Assembly (NCBI GenBank): GCA_964399535.1
Contig: CAYNRE010000005.1
Location: 682,001 to 746,000 of the forward strand
Reading direction: 5' to 3'
DNA: 64,000 nt
DNA from: CAYNRE01 sp964399535
GTDB lineage: Bacteria > Planctomycetota > Planctomycetia > Pirellulales > CAYNRE01
The translations under genes and the position numbers were made by a program. A model generated the notes under the pieces. The model was not told where the DNA came from. It saw nothing but the letters and a program-made list of their open reading frames with translations, and searched no databases. This document shows, piece after piece, positions 8,365 to 16,321 of the stretch. Positions within the stretch are counted from its first letter, which is position 1; every line of letters starts with the position of its first letter.

Positions 8365-9690
8365 TCAGTCGCCGCGAAGCTTCAGCCCATGGCCCTGCAG
8401 CTTCTCGCGCACCTCGTACAGGCTGGTGACGCCGAAGTTCTTGCATTCCAGCAGCTCGTCGCCCGTGTGGCGAACCAGCTCGCCGATCGTGGTAATGCCC
8501 AGCCTGACCATGCACTTGCGCGCCCGGACCGACAGATTCAGGTCGGCAATCGGTCGATTCAGCAATACCTGCTCGTCGGGGGTAAGTTGAGCCGGCTCGA
8601 AGACTGGCTCGTAGCGCTGTTTCTGGCTGGCCAGTTGGCCCAGCGAGAGCCCCTTCGAGGCCATCATTTCCTTGATTTCGCTGAGCGAGGTCTCCCCGAA
8701 GTTCTTGCTGGAAAGCAACTCCTGCTCCGAGGTGGCAGCCAGGTCGCCGAGCGTGGCGATGCCCATTTTCTGCAGGCAATTACGGCTACGCACCGAGAGC
8801 TCGAAATCGGTCACCGGAATCGCCAGCAGTTGGGTCAGCCGATCGCGCCGCCGCGCCGCATCTTCGTCCATCACCAATTCGTTCGAGGCCGAGGCGTCTT
8901 TCAGAAACAATCGTGCCCGACCGTGATTGGGATAGATATCGAGAATGCGCTGGTAACACTGGCGTGCACGGTCGAATTGGTTGCGGTCTTCGTACAACAC
9001 GCCCAGATTCAACAGCGACCCCAGGTGCGGCGGGAAGTGGGCCACGCTCCGTTCGTAAAGTTCCAGGGCCGCCTGATCGTTGCCGCGGCGATCGTTCTCC
9101 AGCGCCAAGCCGAAGAGGGCCCCGGCGTGCTGCGCATCGGAGTCGACCGCCCGCTCGAACAGCCGGACAGCCTCGCCCGGATTCCCGCCAATGGCCGAAA
9201 CCGTGGCCCCGCGCTGGTACAGGTAGTCGGCGGTCTGCTCGATCGGCCCAAACAACTGATCGAGAATCTTCATGGCGCCTTGGGCATCGCCGCGATAGCG
9301 AAGCACCTCGGCCTTGCCCAGGGCACACTTGCCAGCGTCGTAGCCCGCGCTGGCGGCCGCTTCGTAGGCGGCGAGGGCATCTTCGAATCGCTCGAGGGCG
9401 AAGGTGCTCTTGGCCAGGTAGTATTGCCCCAGAGCATCGCCGCTGGCCCGGCTGAGCGTATTCATCGCCAAGGTGTAGCGCCCCAGCAGGTAGTAGCACA
9501 CCCCCAGCCGAACGGCAAAGGCCTGGCTGCCATTGTCGTCAAGCTCAAGCTGTTGCACCGCGTCGCGCAGGAGCCGGTAATTGGCAAAGTCCTGGCTGAT
9601 CGCGTCGGTCAGGCTCTTCACTTCCGCCGGACCAAACGGCCCTCCACCGACTACCACTTGCTTGATGTCGACGACCGTCGCGGGGGTCAT
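8365..9690 (-). CDS. TPR protein with two RNA polymerase alpha-CTD-like domains
   Basis: About 441 residues. The N-terminal ~275 residues are tetratricopeptide repeats (for example ALYERSVAHFPPHLGSLLNL and RARQCYQRILDIYPNHGRA). The C-terminal part holds two copies of the RpoA C-terminal fold, at about 282-352 and 370-441. Each has the pattern hhhPhxDhxLSVRxRxCLxxhGIxTIGDL followed by a second helix-hairpin-helix with LLxxKNFGxTSLxEI. These residues match the DNA- and activator-contacting surface of alpha-CTD, but the rest of RpoA (the dimerising NTD) is absent, so it is not the polymerase subunit. A role in transcription control by DNA or RNA-polymerase contact is inference. Start: ATG 9690 sits behind GGAGGAAA; an upstream in-frame ATG at 9708 lacks a ribosome site. 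It lies 31 bases upstream of tgt and is probably co-transcribed with it. Confidence 0.85.
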   Translation of the reverse strand: MTPATVVDIKQVVVGGGPFGPAEVKSLTDAISQDFANYRLLRDAVQQLELDDNGSQAFAVRLGVCYYLLGRYTLAMNTLSRASGDALGQYYLAKSTFALERFEDALAAYEAAASAGYDAGKCALGKAEVLRYRGDAQGAMKILDQLFGPIEQTADYLYQRGATVSAIGGNPGEAVRLFERAVDSDAQHAGALFGLALENDRRGNDQAALELYERSVAHFPPHLGSLLNLGVLYEDRNQFDRARQCYQRILDIYPNHGRARLFLKDASASNELVMDEDAARRRDRLTQLLAIPVTDFELSVRSRNCLQKMGIATLGDLAATSEQELLSSKNFGETSLSEIKEMMASKGLSLGQLASQKQRYEPVFEPAQLTPDEQVLLNRPIADLNLSVRARKCMVRLGITTIGELVRHTGDELLECKNFGVTSLYEVREKLQGHGLKLRGD

Positions 9691-9947
9691 AGGCTGGGTT
9701 TCCTCCATCGTCGGGCCGATTCTGACCCGGTCGGTGTTCGTGTTCGATCTCGCCGGCCGCCCGTCGCAGCGGGGCGGCCTGCTTGCCCTTATAAATGCAG
9801 GGCAGGGCGATCCCCAGGGGGCCTGACAGGCGCTCGTCGCCCCCCTTGGCTGCGGCCAAGCCGGGGCCCAGGTGCCCTGGTTTCATCACCCCCCTCGGGG
9901 TGAGGCCTCACAGCCTCGGGTGCTGTCCGACGCGGCCGTCGGACCAG

Positions 9948-10021
9948 AGCCAGCGACGGGAGTCGAACCCGTAACCCCCGCATTACGAATGCGGTGCTCT
10001 GCCAATTGAAGCTACGCTGGC
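9948..10021 (-). tRNA. tRNA-Thr (anticodon CGT)
   Basis: A 74-base cloverleaf can be drawn on the minus strand. The acceptor stem is GCCAGCG/CGCTGGC (7 bp), the D arm lies between, the anticodon stem is CCGCA/TGCGG with loop TTCGTAA giving anticodon CGT (reads ACG, threonine), and the T arm is ACGGG-TTCGACT-CCCGT. The discriminator base is T and CCA is not encoded. It stands alone ~260 bases upstream of the TPR/alpha-CTD gene on the same strand. Confidence 0.95.
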
Positions 10022-10992
10022 CTGCCAGAGGCGCCGCGGGGGCCGCCCCAGCCGAATCGGTAAAACTAGACCAACGCAAGATTTCGGTCAAGTAGCCCTG
10101 AATCGTGGCACCCGCGCGGGCAGAGGCCGGTGCCCCCCACCGCCTCCCCGGGGGGCGGTAGGGGGCCCGCTTAATCCGAGCAGGGGTGCGAGGGGGATCG
10201 TTTGACCGCGCACCACGCCTGCTCGGCCCCACACAAATCGAAAACGCCCGGCGGGTATTGTCCCGGAAGAAGACTCACAGTCGCAATTTCATACCCGCCG
10301 GGCGATGATGCCAGTGGGGGCTCCGGTCCCGGCAGTGGATTCCCAAACAAACCTCGCTGCCGCGGCACATCACGCTGAAGAACCGAGATCCGGAGCCCCG
10401 CACTTGCGATGAAAATAAAAAAGGGGGCCTCTGACTCGCCAATCCCACAATTAGCGTTGCGGAACAACCAGGGGCAAGTTAGTCATTCCACCGACCATCG
10501 CCAGAGGCCCCGCGGGCCAGCACATTTGGGTGGCCGTGATGTTCGTCACGACCGTCAGAAAGAGAAAGCACGCGGTGTGCCAGCCCTAGACGATTTCTGG
10601 CGATTTCCGGTCGGGCGACGTAACGTGAATCAAAACAACATGTTGCGTTCTTCGATCGGCAATTCGATGCGCACCGTGTCGCAGTGTCGCAATTTGCGAT
10701 CGAGCAAGATTGGTGTGCGGTTCTGCCAGCGTCTACGCGTTTCGCTACAGATTTACAGTCCTCTGGCGGCACACCGCGACGGCCGTCCGCAGGGTTGGCG
10801 CCGGCTCCCACCACCCCACTGCCCATCTTCTACCCCCCCTGCGAGTTTCAGATTCCGAACCCCGTCGCGCGACGAAAAGAACGCCCCCCTGGAAGGGAAA
10901 CGCTGACCTCGACCCAAGCGGCTGGCCGGTGGCGACCTGGCCTCAGTTCGTCGTCGAGGTGTCATTCGGGCGCACCGCCGCCCTCTATGGAG
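10022..10992. other. Gene-poor 970-base intergenic region
   Basis: No convincing protein gene is visible between the tRNA and the lipid-kinase gene. The short frames on both strands have erratic composition and no motif. The left half holds three successive inverted repeats, listed separately. The right half (10520-10980) is locally less GC-rich and contains no strong hairpin followed by T residues. The promoter of the downstream plus-strand unit should lie near its right end, just before the GGAGG ribosome site at 10989. Confidence 0.5.
10245..10511. repeat. Three successive long-loop inverted repeats
   Basis: Three stems follow one another. Stem 1 pairs 10245-10258 with 10291-10304: 14 perfect base pairs (CGCCCGGCGGGTAT) around a 32-base loop. 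Stem 2 pairs 10317-10326 with 10390-10399 (GGGGCTCCGG, 10 bp, 63-base loop). Stem 3 pairs 10424-10433 with 10502-10511 (GGGGCCTCTG, 10 bp, 68-base loop). The arms differ from one another in sequence, so this is a repeated shape rather than a repeated sequence. No T-run follows any stem, so they are not simple intrinsic terminators. They may be structured RNA, a mobile remnant or protein-binding sites. Confidence 0.6.
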
Positions 10993-11002
10993 GATGGTTA
11001 CG

Positions 11003-12049
11003 ATGGCCGATGGGCCCCGAGTCCAAAGCCCCCCGGGGTGGTCCGAATGCCCCAAAGTAGTGGTCGCGGTCAATCCCCGCGCCGGGTCGGGGCCGGCTGG
11101 CCGGGCGGTCGATCGGCTGATTCAACTCATTGCCGCCCGGGGGGGCCAGCCGCAGCGCACCGGCGACATCGACGAGGCCACCGACTGGGCTTACCAGGCG
11201 GCCGCCGCCAGGTCGCTCCGGGCACTGGTTGCCGTCGGCGGCGACGGAACCCTGAATCGGCTGGTCAACCAGGTGCCTCGCGGCACACCGCTAGCCGTAT
11301 TGCCGGTTGGAACCGAAAACCTGTTGGCTCGGCAGTTGGGGTATCGCTTCGACCCCGAGCAGCTGGTCGCCACACTCGAGCAAAGGCAGCTCAGGTTCCT
11401 CGACGCTGGCCAGATCAACGGCCGGGTGTTTCTGCTCATGGCGAGCTGCGGATTCGATGCCGAGGTGGTCCGTCGCTTCCACGCCGCCAGGCAGGGCCAC
11501 ATTCGGCGCTGGCACTATGCGGGCCACATCTGCCGAGCGATGGCTAGTTACGAGTTTCCCCGGGTGCAGGTATATTGCGACACTTCCGCCGAGGACGGCC
11601 CACAAGCCCGGGGGGGCGCCGCCGGTGCATTTCGCGCTGCTCCCAACCGGGCGGAGTTCGAAGGCGCCTGGTCGTTCGTGTCGAACCTGCCCTGGTACGG
11701 AGGGGGCTTCCGAGTCTCGCCGGGGGCGGTGGCCGACGATGGGCTCCTCGATCTGGCGGTCTTCCGTCGGGGGGGTGTGTTGGCAGGACTAGCCTACGTG
11801 GCGGCTACGCGGCTTGGCTGGCAGAACCATTTAGCCGGTGTCCAGCTGCGGCCCATTCGACGAGTGACTTGGACCTCGGAGCACCCCGTGCCGTATCAAG
11901 TAGATGGCGACCCGGGTGGGTGGCTGCCAGCCACGATCGAGGTGCTGCCCGGCCACCTGGCCTACTTGGTGCCTGCTTGCAGCCCGGCGACCAACCAAGC
12001 GACGATGCCCGACTGCTCGGACACGCCTACCGATCGAGTTTCGCGATGA
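11003..12049 (+). CDS. Diacylglycerol/sphingosine kinase family protein (YegS/DagK-like)
   Basis: A 348-residue soluble lipid-kinase-family protein. The N-terminal catalytic domain shows the family pattern VVVAVNPRAGSG, then the nucleotide-binding loop VAVGGDGTLNRLVNQ and the GTENLLARQLG motif. The C-terminal beta-sandwich has SPGAVADDGLLDLAVF followed by the conserved VDGD of the terminal strand. Such enzymes phosphorylate diacylglycerol or related lipids at the membrane surface; the actual substrate cannot be read from sequence. Start: ATG 11003 lies nine bases after GGAGG; the in-frame ATG at 10994 would overlap the ribosome site. The stop overlaps the start of kdsA (ATGA), so the two are translationally coupled, which hints at an envelope lipid or LPS-related role. 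Confidence 0.85.
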   Translation: MADGPRVQSPPGWSECPKVVVAVNPRAGSGPAGRAVDRLIQLIAARGGQPQRTGDIDEATDWAYQAAAARSLRALVAVGGDGTLNRLVNQVPRGTPLAVLPVGTENLLARQLGYRFDPEQLVATLEQRQLRFLDAGQINGRVFLLMASCGFDAEVVRRFHAARQGHIRRWHYAGHICRAMASYEFPRVQVYCDTSAEDGPQARGGAAGAFRAAPNRAEFEGAWSFVSNLPWYGGGFRVSPGAVADDGLLDLAVFRRGGVLAGLAYVAATRLGWQNHLAGVQLRPIRRVTWTSEHPVPYQVDGDPGGWLPATIEVLPGHLAYLVPACSPATNQATMPDCSDTPTDRVSR

Positions 12050-12894
12050 CCCGTTCCGCTCAGCCTGCCAATCCGGCCCAGATCGGCCCCTATCGGGTCG
12101 GCCGCGGGCAACCGCTGCTCGTCATCGCGGGCCCCTGCGTGCTGGAAGACGAGGGGTCGGCCCTCGAAATCGCCCAACGGCTGCAGTCGATTTGCCAGCG
12201 ACTCGGTTTATCGCTGGTCTTCAAGGCCTCGTTCGACAAAGCCAACCGAACCAGCGTTGAGTCGTACCGGGGGCCGGGGCTCGAGCGAGGCCTGGCCATG
12301 CTGGACCAGGTGCGTCGTCGAACGGGCCTGCCGATTACGACCGACATCCATGAACCGAGCCAGGCCGCTGCGGCGGGCGAGGTTTGTGAATTGCTACAGA
12401 TTCCGGCGTTCCTGTGCCGCCAAACCGATTTGCTCCTGGCGGCCGCGCGCACCGGCCGCGCGGTCAACGTGAAGAAAGCCCAATTTCTGGCCCCCGCCGA
12501 CATGCGCAACGTGGTGGGCAAACTGCTGGCGGGGGGCTGCTCGCAAATGTTGCTTTGCGAGCGCGGAACCATGCTCGGCTATGGCCGGCTGGTCAACGAT
12601 TTCCGCGCCTTGCCGCAAATGCAAGCCCTGGGCCCGCCCGTGGTGTTCGACGCGACCCATAGCGTGCAAGAGCCCGGGGGGCTCGGCAACCGAACCGGGG
12701 GCAACCGTGAAATGGTCGAGCCGCTGGCTCGGGCCGCCGTTGCCGTGGGGGTCGACGGGCTCTTTTTCGAAACCCACCCCGATCCCGAACGCTCGCCTAG
12801 CGACGGCCCCAACATGGTGCCGCTCGACCGGATGCAAGAAACCTTGGAACGGATCGTGGCCCTTCGCAAAGTAGTCGAGAGCTGGCATGCCTGA
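12046..12894 (+). CDS. kdsA: 3-deoxy-8-phosphooctulonate synthase (KDO-8-P synthase)
   Basis: A 282-residue enzyme that condenses phosphoenolpyruvate with arabinose 5-phosphate to give KDO 8-phosphate, the first committed step to the KDO of LPS inner core. Family motifs are clear: VIAGPCVLEDEG near the N terminus, FKASFDKANRTS, a central ITTDIHEP, FLCRQTDLLLAAA, NVKKAQFLAP, and the C-terminal FDATHSVQEPGG and FFETHPDPERSPSDGPNMVPL. Its presence indicates that this organism makes KDO-containing LPS, as several planctomycetes do. The start is fixed by the 4-base ATGA overlap with the preceding lipid-kinase gene. Its own end overlaps the next gene by eight bases. Confidence 0.97.
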   Translation: MTRSAQPANPAQIGPYRVGRGQPLLVIAGPCVLEDEGSALEIAQRLQSICQRLGLSLVFKASFDKANRTSVESYRGPGLERGLAMLDQVRRRTGLPITTDIHEPSQAAAAGEVCELLQIPAFLCRQTDLLLAAARTGRAVNVKKAQFLAPADMRNVVGKLLAGGCSQMLLCERGTMLGYGRLVNDFRALPQMQALGPPVVFDATHSVQEPGGLGNRTGGNREMVEPLARAAVAVGVDGLFFETHPDPERSPSDGPNMVPLDRMQETLERIVALRKVVESWHA

Positions 12895-14776
12895 GTCGAC
12901 GCCTCCCCCGCCGCGACGCGTTTATACCGACGAACCGGGTCGCCCGTGGTGGGTGTACGCCGTGGCGGGATTGGCCGTGGTGTTCATCGTGGGTTTGTTG
13001 ATCGTGGTCAGCAGCCCTCCGGCCGTCGACGAAGACGAGCAGCCGCTCTATGTGCCGCCTCCCAGCGACCAGATGAGTGATGTGTTGCTCTCGAGCGTGA
13101 TCAGTTCGCTCGACCGGATGGAAGATTTCACCGGCGACCAGGTCATCGTGCAAACGCTCGAGCGGCTTAACCAATGGCTTCGCTCGCAGCGATTCGATCC
13201 CGATTGGCAGAGCGATCCGCTGGTGGCGCAACTGCCCGAGGCCTTTCAGCAGTTGCCCATGGTGCGCAGCCTGCGGCAGCCCCGGTTCGTGGCCTTCGAC
13301 GCCAACCACCTGCAGGAAGTGGTTCTGCTCAGCAGCGTGGCCAAGGTGGCCCGGGGGGACGAAATCGACGACCTGGCCCGGGCCCAGCGGCTGTTTGATT
13401 GGGTGGTGCGCAACGTACAGGTCGAGCCGGCGCCTCCGACGGGCGCCCCCTTCCCGATTCACCTCCCCCGCCAGGTCGTGGTGATGGGCCGAGGCACGGT
13501 GGAGGAGCGAGCCTGGACCTTTCTGCTGCTGGCCCGACAACAAGGGCTCGACGCCGTGGTGATCGCGGTGCCCGGCGCGGGAACCCTGGATCCACCCCGG
13601 TTGTGGGTCGTGGCGCTGGTGTCGGGTAGCGAGTTGTACCTGTTCGATCCCCGGCTGGGATTGCCGCTCCCGGGCCCCGACGGCCAGGGGGTGGCCACCC
13701 TGCGCCAGGTCGTGGCCGACGACGCACTCTTACGGCAACTGGATGTGGAAGCCGACGCACCTTACCCGTTCACCGCGGAATTGGCCGGTCAGGCCCTGGC
13801 CCTGATCGAGGCCTCGCCCTCGTACCTGTGCCAACGCATGGCGATGGTGGAAAACCACCTATCGGGCGACAACCGGTTGGTGCTGTCGATGCGGCCAACG
13901 GCGCTGGCCCAGCGGTTGGCGAGCCTGGGGCAATTGGCCCAGGTGGGAGTCTGGGCCTTTCCCTACGAGCAGTTGAGCCGGGTGCTCGAGCGCCCCTTCC
14001 AAGAGGCCACGATCCGCGAGGCAATGCGGTACCGGCTCGACAACCTGCCGGTTAAACCACAAGATTTCCGCACCCCGATGGTGGCGCTGCAGCGAGCCCG
14101 AATTTTTCACCTCAAGGGCAAATACGTGAGCGAGGGGCCGGAGCCGAGCGCCAACGCGCTGTATCAGTTGGCTCGGCCCACCACGGTCGATATCGAGCTG
14201 GCCAAGCTCTCGCCCGAGGCCCGCGAGGCCGTGGTGCGAGCCAAGCAAGACGCCACCTATTGGCTAGGGCTCGTGGCCTACGAGCGCGGCGACTATGCGA
14301 CCGCGATCGACTATCTGAAAGACCGCACCCTGGAGACCTGGCCCGATGGCCCTTGGACCTCGGGCGCGCGAGTGAATTTGGCCCGCTGCTACGAAGCCCT
14401 TGGCCAGGCCGCCGATGCCGTCGCTTGGTACCGGGCCGATCAATCGCTGGAGCGGCCGGGCAGCCTGGTGCGCGCCAAGCGGTTGCTCGCGGCGGCCGGG
14501 GGCTCTGCGGCCGAAGCTGCCGCCAGCGACAGACCCCCGAGGGTTGAATCGACCGCACCCGCCGAGGACCAAGGCGCAGGCGAGCCCGGGCCGGCCGAAC
14601 CCACGCCTGAGCCGACCGAAAACCCTCAGCCGACCGACAGCGGCGAGCCGGCCGACAGCGGCGAAACACCCGCTGAGCGAGTGCCACGCGCGCCTGAGCC
14701 ATCGGCCAACGAGACCGAAGTGCCGGCCGACGAAGCCGACGCGTCCGCCGAACAATCTGAGGCGGCCGCGTCCTAG
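12887..14776 (+). CDS. Single-pass membrane protein with degenerate transglutaminase-like region
   Basis: A 629-residue protein of no established function. Residues 1-21 are Pro/Arg-rich, 22-43 form one transmembrane helix (WVYAVAGLAVVFIVGLLIVV), and the rest should be periplasmic. Around 165-255 the order of elements recalls a transglutaminase-like fold: RLFDWVVRNVQ, then EERAWTFLLLARQQGLDAVVIAV where the catalytic Cys would be expected (none is present), then LYLFDPRLGLPLP. Around 445-545 there are TPR-like helices (WLGLVAYERGDYATAIDYL). The last ~85 residues are low-complexity Glu/Pro/Ala/Thr. It begins eight bases inside kdsA, which couples it to that gene. It may be a non-enzymatic scaffold, but that is inference. 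Confidence 0.75.
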   Translation: MPESTPPPPRRVYTDEPGRPWWVYAVAGLAVVFIVGLLIVVSSPPAVDEDEQPLYVPPPSDQMSDVLLSSVISSLDRMEDFTGDQVIVQTLERLNQWLRSQRFDPDWQSDPLVAQLPEAFQQLPMVRSLRQPRFVAFDANHLQEVVLLSSVAKVARGDEIDDLARAQRLFDWVVRNVQVEPAPPTGAPFPIHLPRQVVVMGRGTVEERAWTFLLLARQQGLDAVVIAVPGAGTLDPPRLWVVALVSGSELYLFDPRLGLPLPGPDGQGVATLRQVVADDALLRQLDVEADAPYPFTAELAGQALALIEASPSYLCQRMAMVENHLSGDNRLVLSMRPTALAQRLASLGQLAQVGVWAFPYEQLSRVLERPFQEATIREAMRYRLDNLPVKPQDFRTPMVALQRARIFHLKGKYVSEGPEPSANALYQLARPTTVDIELAKLSPEAREAVVRAKQDATYWLGLVAYERGDYATAIDYLKDRTLETWPDGPWTSGARVNLARCYEALGQAADAVAWYRADQSLERPGSLVRAKRLLAAAGGSAAEAAASDRPPRVESTAPAEDQGAGEPGPAEPTPEPTENPQPTDSGEPADSGETPAERVPRAPEPSANETEVPADEADASAEQSEAAAS

Positions 14777-16227
14777 CCGAAGAGCTCGCTCAAAACCCGC
14801 CCCCCTTCGACCAGCGCCGTGGGACGACCCTGGGGCGTTTCGACCCGGGTTTCCCCGTCGAATCCGAGGGAGTGAAGAATGGTGGCGGCCAAATCTTCCG
14901 GGCTGACCGGGGGCGTGGTGGCGTAAGCCGCGTCGCGATCGGTTTCGCCCCAGACCATGCCGCCGCGGATTCCGCCGCCAGCCAACACGGCGGGAAACAG
15001 CGTGCTCCAGTGCCCGCGACCCCAGCGGTCGTTCGCCTTGGGGGTGCGCCCCATTTCGCCAATCGCCACGACCAGGGTCTCGCTGAGTAAGCCGCGCTGG
15101 TCCAAGTCGGTCAACAGGGTCGCCAGCGCCGCGTCGAGCCCGGGCAAGAGGTGCTTTTGCACATCTTGCGAATGCTCGTGGGAATCCCAGCCGTAGCCGT
15201 CGGGGGCATCCCAGCCCACCGTGACGAAGCGGGCGCCGGCCTCGACCAGGCGCCGCGCCAATAGTACCGATTGCCCAAAAAGGTTCCGGCCATACCGATC
15301 GCGCAGGACCGAGTCTTCGCGCCCCAGGTCGAGGGCTGTCCGCGTGGTTTCCGATGAGACCAGCGCCAGGGCTCGCTGCTGAAACCGATCGTAGGCGGTA
15401 ACTTCGGCCCCGCCGTCGAGCTGCCGCCGCTGGCGATCGAACTCGTCGAGTAGTGCCCGGCGGCCGCCCAAGCGTCGCAGCGAAAGCCCCGCATCCTCGG
15501 CCAGCCCATGGATTCGAAAATCCAATTCGGCGTCGGTGCAATCACGATAAAACGGGTTGTCTTTGTCGTCGCGCTTGCGAATGTCGGTGTGCAGCGGGTC
15601 GTAGCCCCGCCCCAGCCATCCGGCATATTGCCCCGGCCGATCCAAGCGAGTGGTGTAGGTCTGCAAGTAGCCCAGACGGTTGGGCAGGTAAACGTAACTG
15701 GGTATCTCGCGGCCGCCGCCAGACTGAGCCTGTTGGTCGAAGTACTCGACCATCGAGCCCATGGCGGGCCAGTCCTTGTCCGTGGCGTTGAAACCGCCGC
15801 CGATCGGTACGTGCCAGGGATGACCCGTCTGCAGGTAATGCGCCGCGGTGCTGTGGTCGTTGTAGGCGTGACTGACCGTGCGGACCACGCAGAACCGGTC
15901 GCTCGACTCGGCGAGCCGCGGCAAGTGCTCGCAGATTCTCAGGCCCGGAGTACGCGAGTCGATGGGCCGAAAGGGGCCGCGGACCGCGTCCGGGGCCTGG
16001 GGTTTGAGATCGAACGTTTCGAGCTGGCTCGGCCCACCGAACAGGTAAAGAAAGATGACACTGCGGGCGCGCGGCCGAAGGGCCGAAGCCGGCGAGCCCG
16101 TCGTAGGCTCCGCGGCCCAGAGGCGGGGCAGACTGAGGCCAAACAGCCCCGCCCCCGCGGCCTGAAGCAAATGGCGCCGCGAGACGCCGGCGCAGGTTCG
16201 CTGCGGTCGTCCCCAAATACTGAGCAT
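14773..16227 (-). CDS. DUF1501 domain-containing exported protein
   Basis: A 484-residue member of the DUF1501 family, which has a sulfatase/alkaline-phosphatase-like fold and is greatly expanded in planctomycetes. The N terminus SRRHLLQAAGAGLFGLSLP is a Tat-type signal with a modified twin-arginine. Family landmarks follow: SVIFLYLFGGPSQLETFDLKP, LRICEHLPRLAE, FVTVGWDAPDGYGWDSHEH and GEMGRTPKANDRWGRGHWS. Catalytic activity has not been shown for the family. The ATG start is preceded by a strong GGAGG. Unlike the two other DUF1501 genes in this window it has no PSCyt1/DUF1549 partner beside it. Its 3' end overlaps the convergent plus-strand membrane-protein gene by four bases. Confidence 0.93.
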   Translation of the reverse strand: MLSIWGRPQRTCAGVSRRHLLQAAGAGLFGLSLPRLWAAEPTTGSPASALRPRARSVIFLYLFGGPSQLETFDLKPQAPDAVRGPFRPIDSRTPGLRICEHLPRLAESSDRFCVVRTVSHAYNDHSTAAHYLQTGHPWHVPIGGGFNATDKDWPAMGSMVEYFDQQAQSGGGREIPSYVYLPNRLGYLQTYTTRLDRPGQYAGWLGRGYDPLHTDIRKRDDKDNPFYRDCTDAELDFRIHGLAEDAGLSLRRLGGRRALLDEFDRQRRQLDGGAEVTAYDRFQQRALALVSSETTRTALDLGREDSVLRDRYGRNLFGQSVLLARRLVEAGARFVTVGWDAPDGYGWDSHEHSQDVQKHLLPGLDAALATLLTDLDQRGLLSETLVVAIGEMGRTPKANDRWGRGHWSTLFPAVLAGGGIRGGMVWGETDRDAAYATTPPVSPEDLAATILHSLGFDGETRVETPQGRPTALVEGGRVLSELFG

Positions 16228-16321
16228 GGCACACCTCCGGCAGGCCGAATTCTAATCCACCCGGCGGGGTGGGGAAACCTTTTCCGCCGGCCGCTTCGGT
16301 TTTCGACCCCCGTTTGAACCG

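Noticed and set aside
10245..10511. Integron attC sites
   Set aside because: The terminal GTTRRRY and RYYYAAC boxes are absent and no integrase or cassette genes are present.
10171..10826. Minus-strand frames of 98 and 115 codons
   Set aside because: They run through the inverted repeats, have no ribosome site and random-looking composition.
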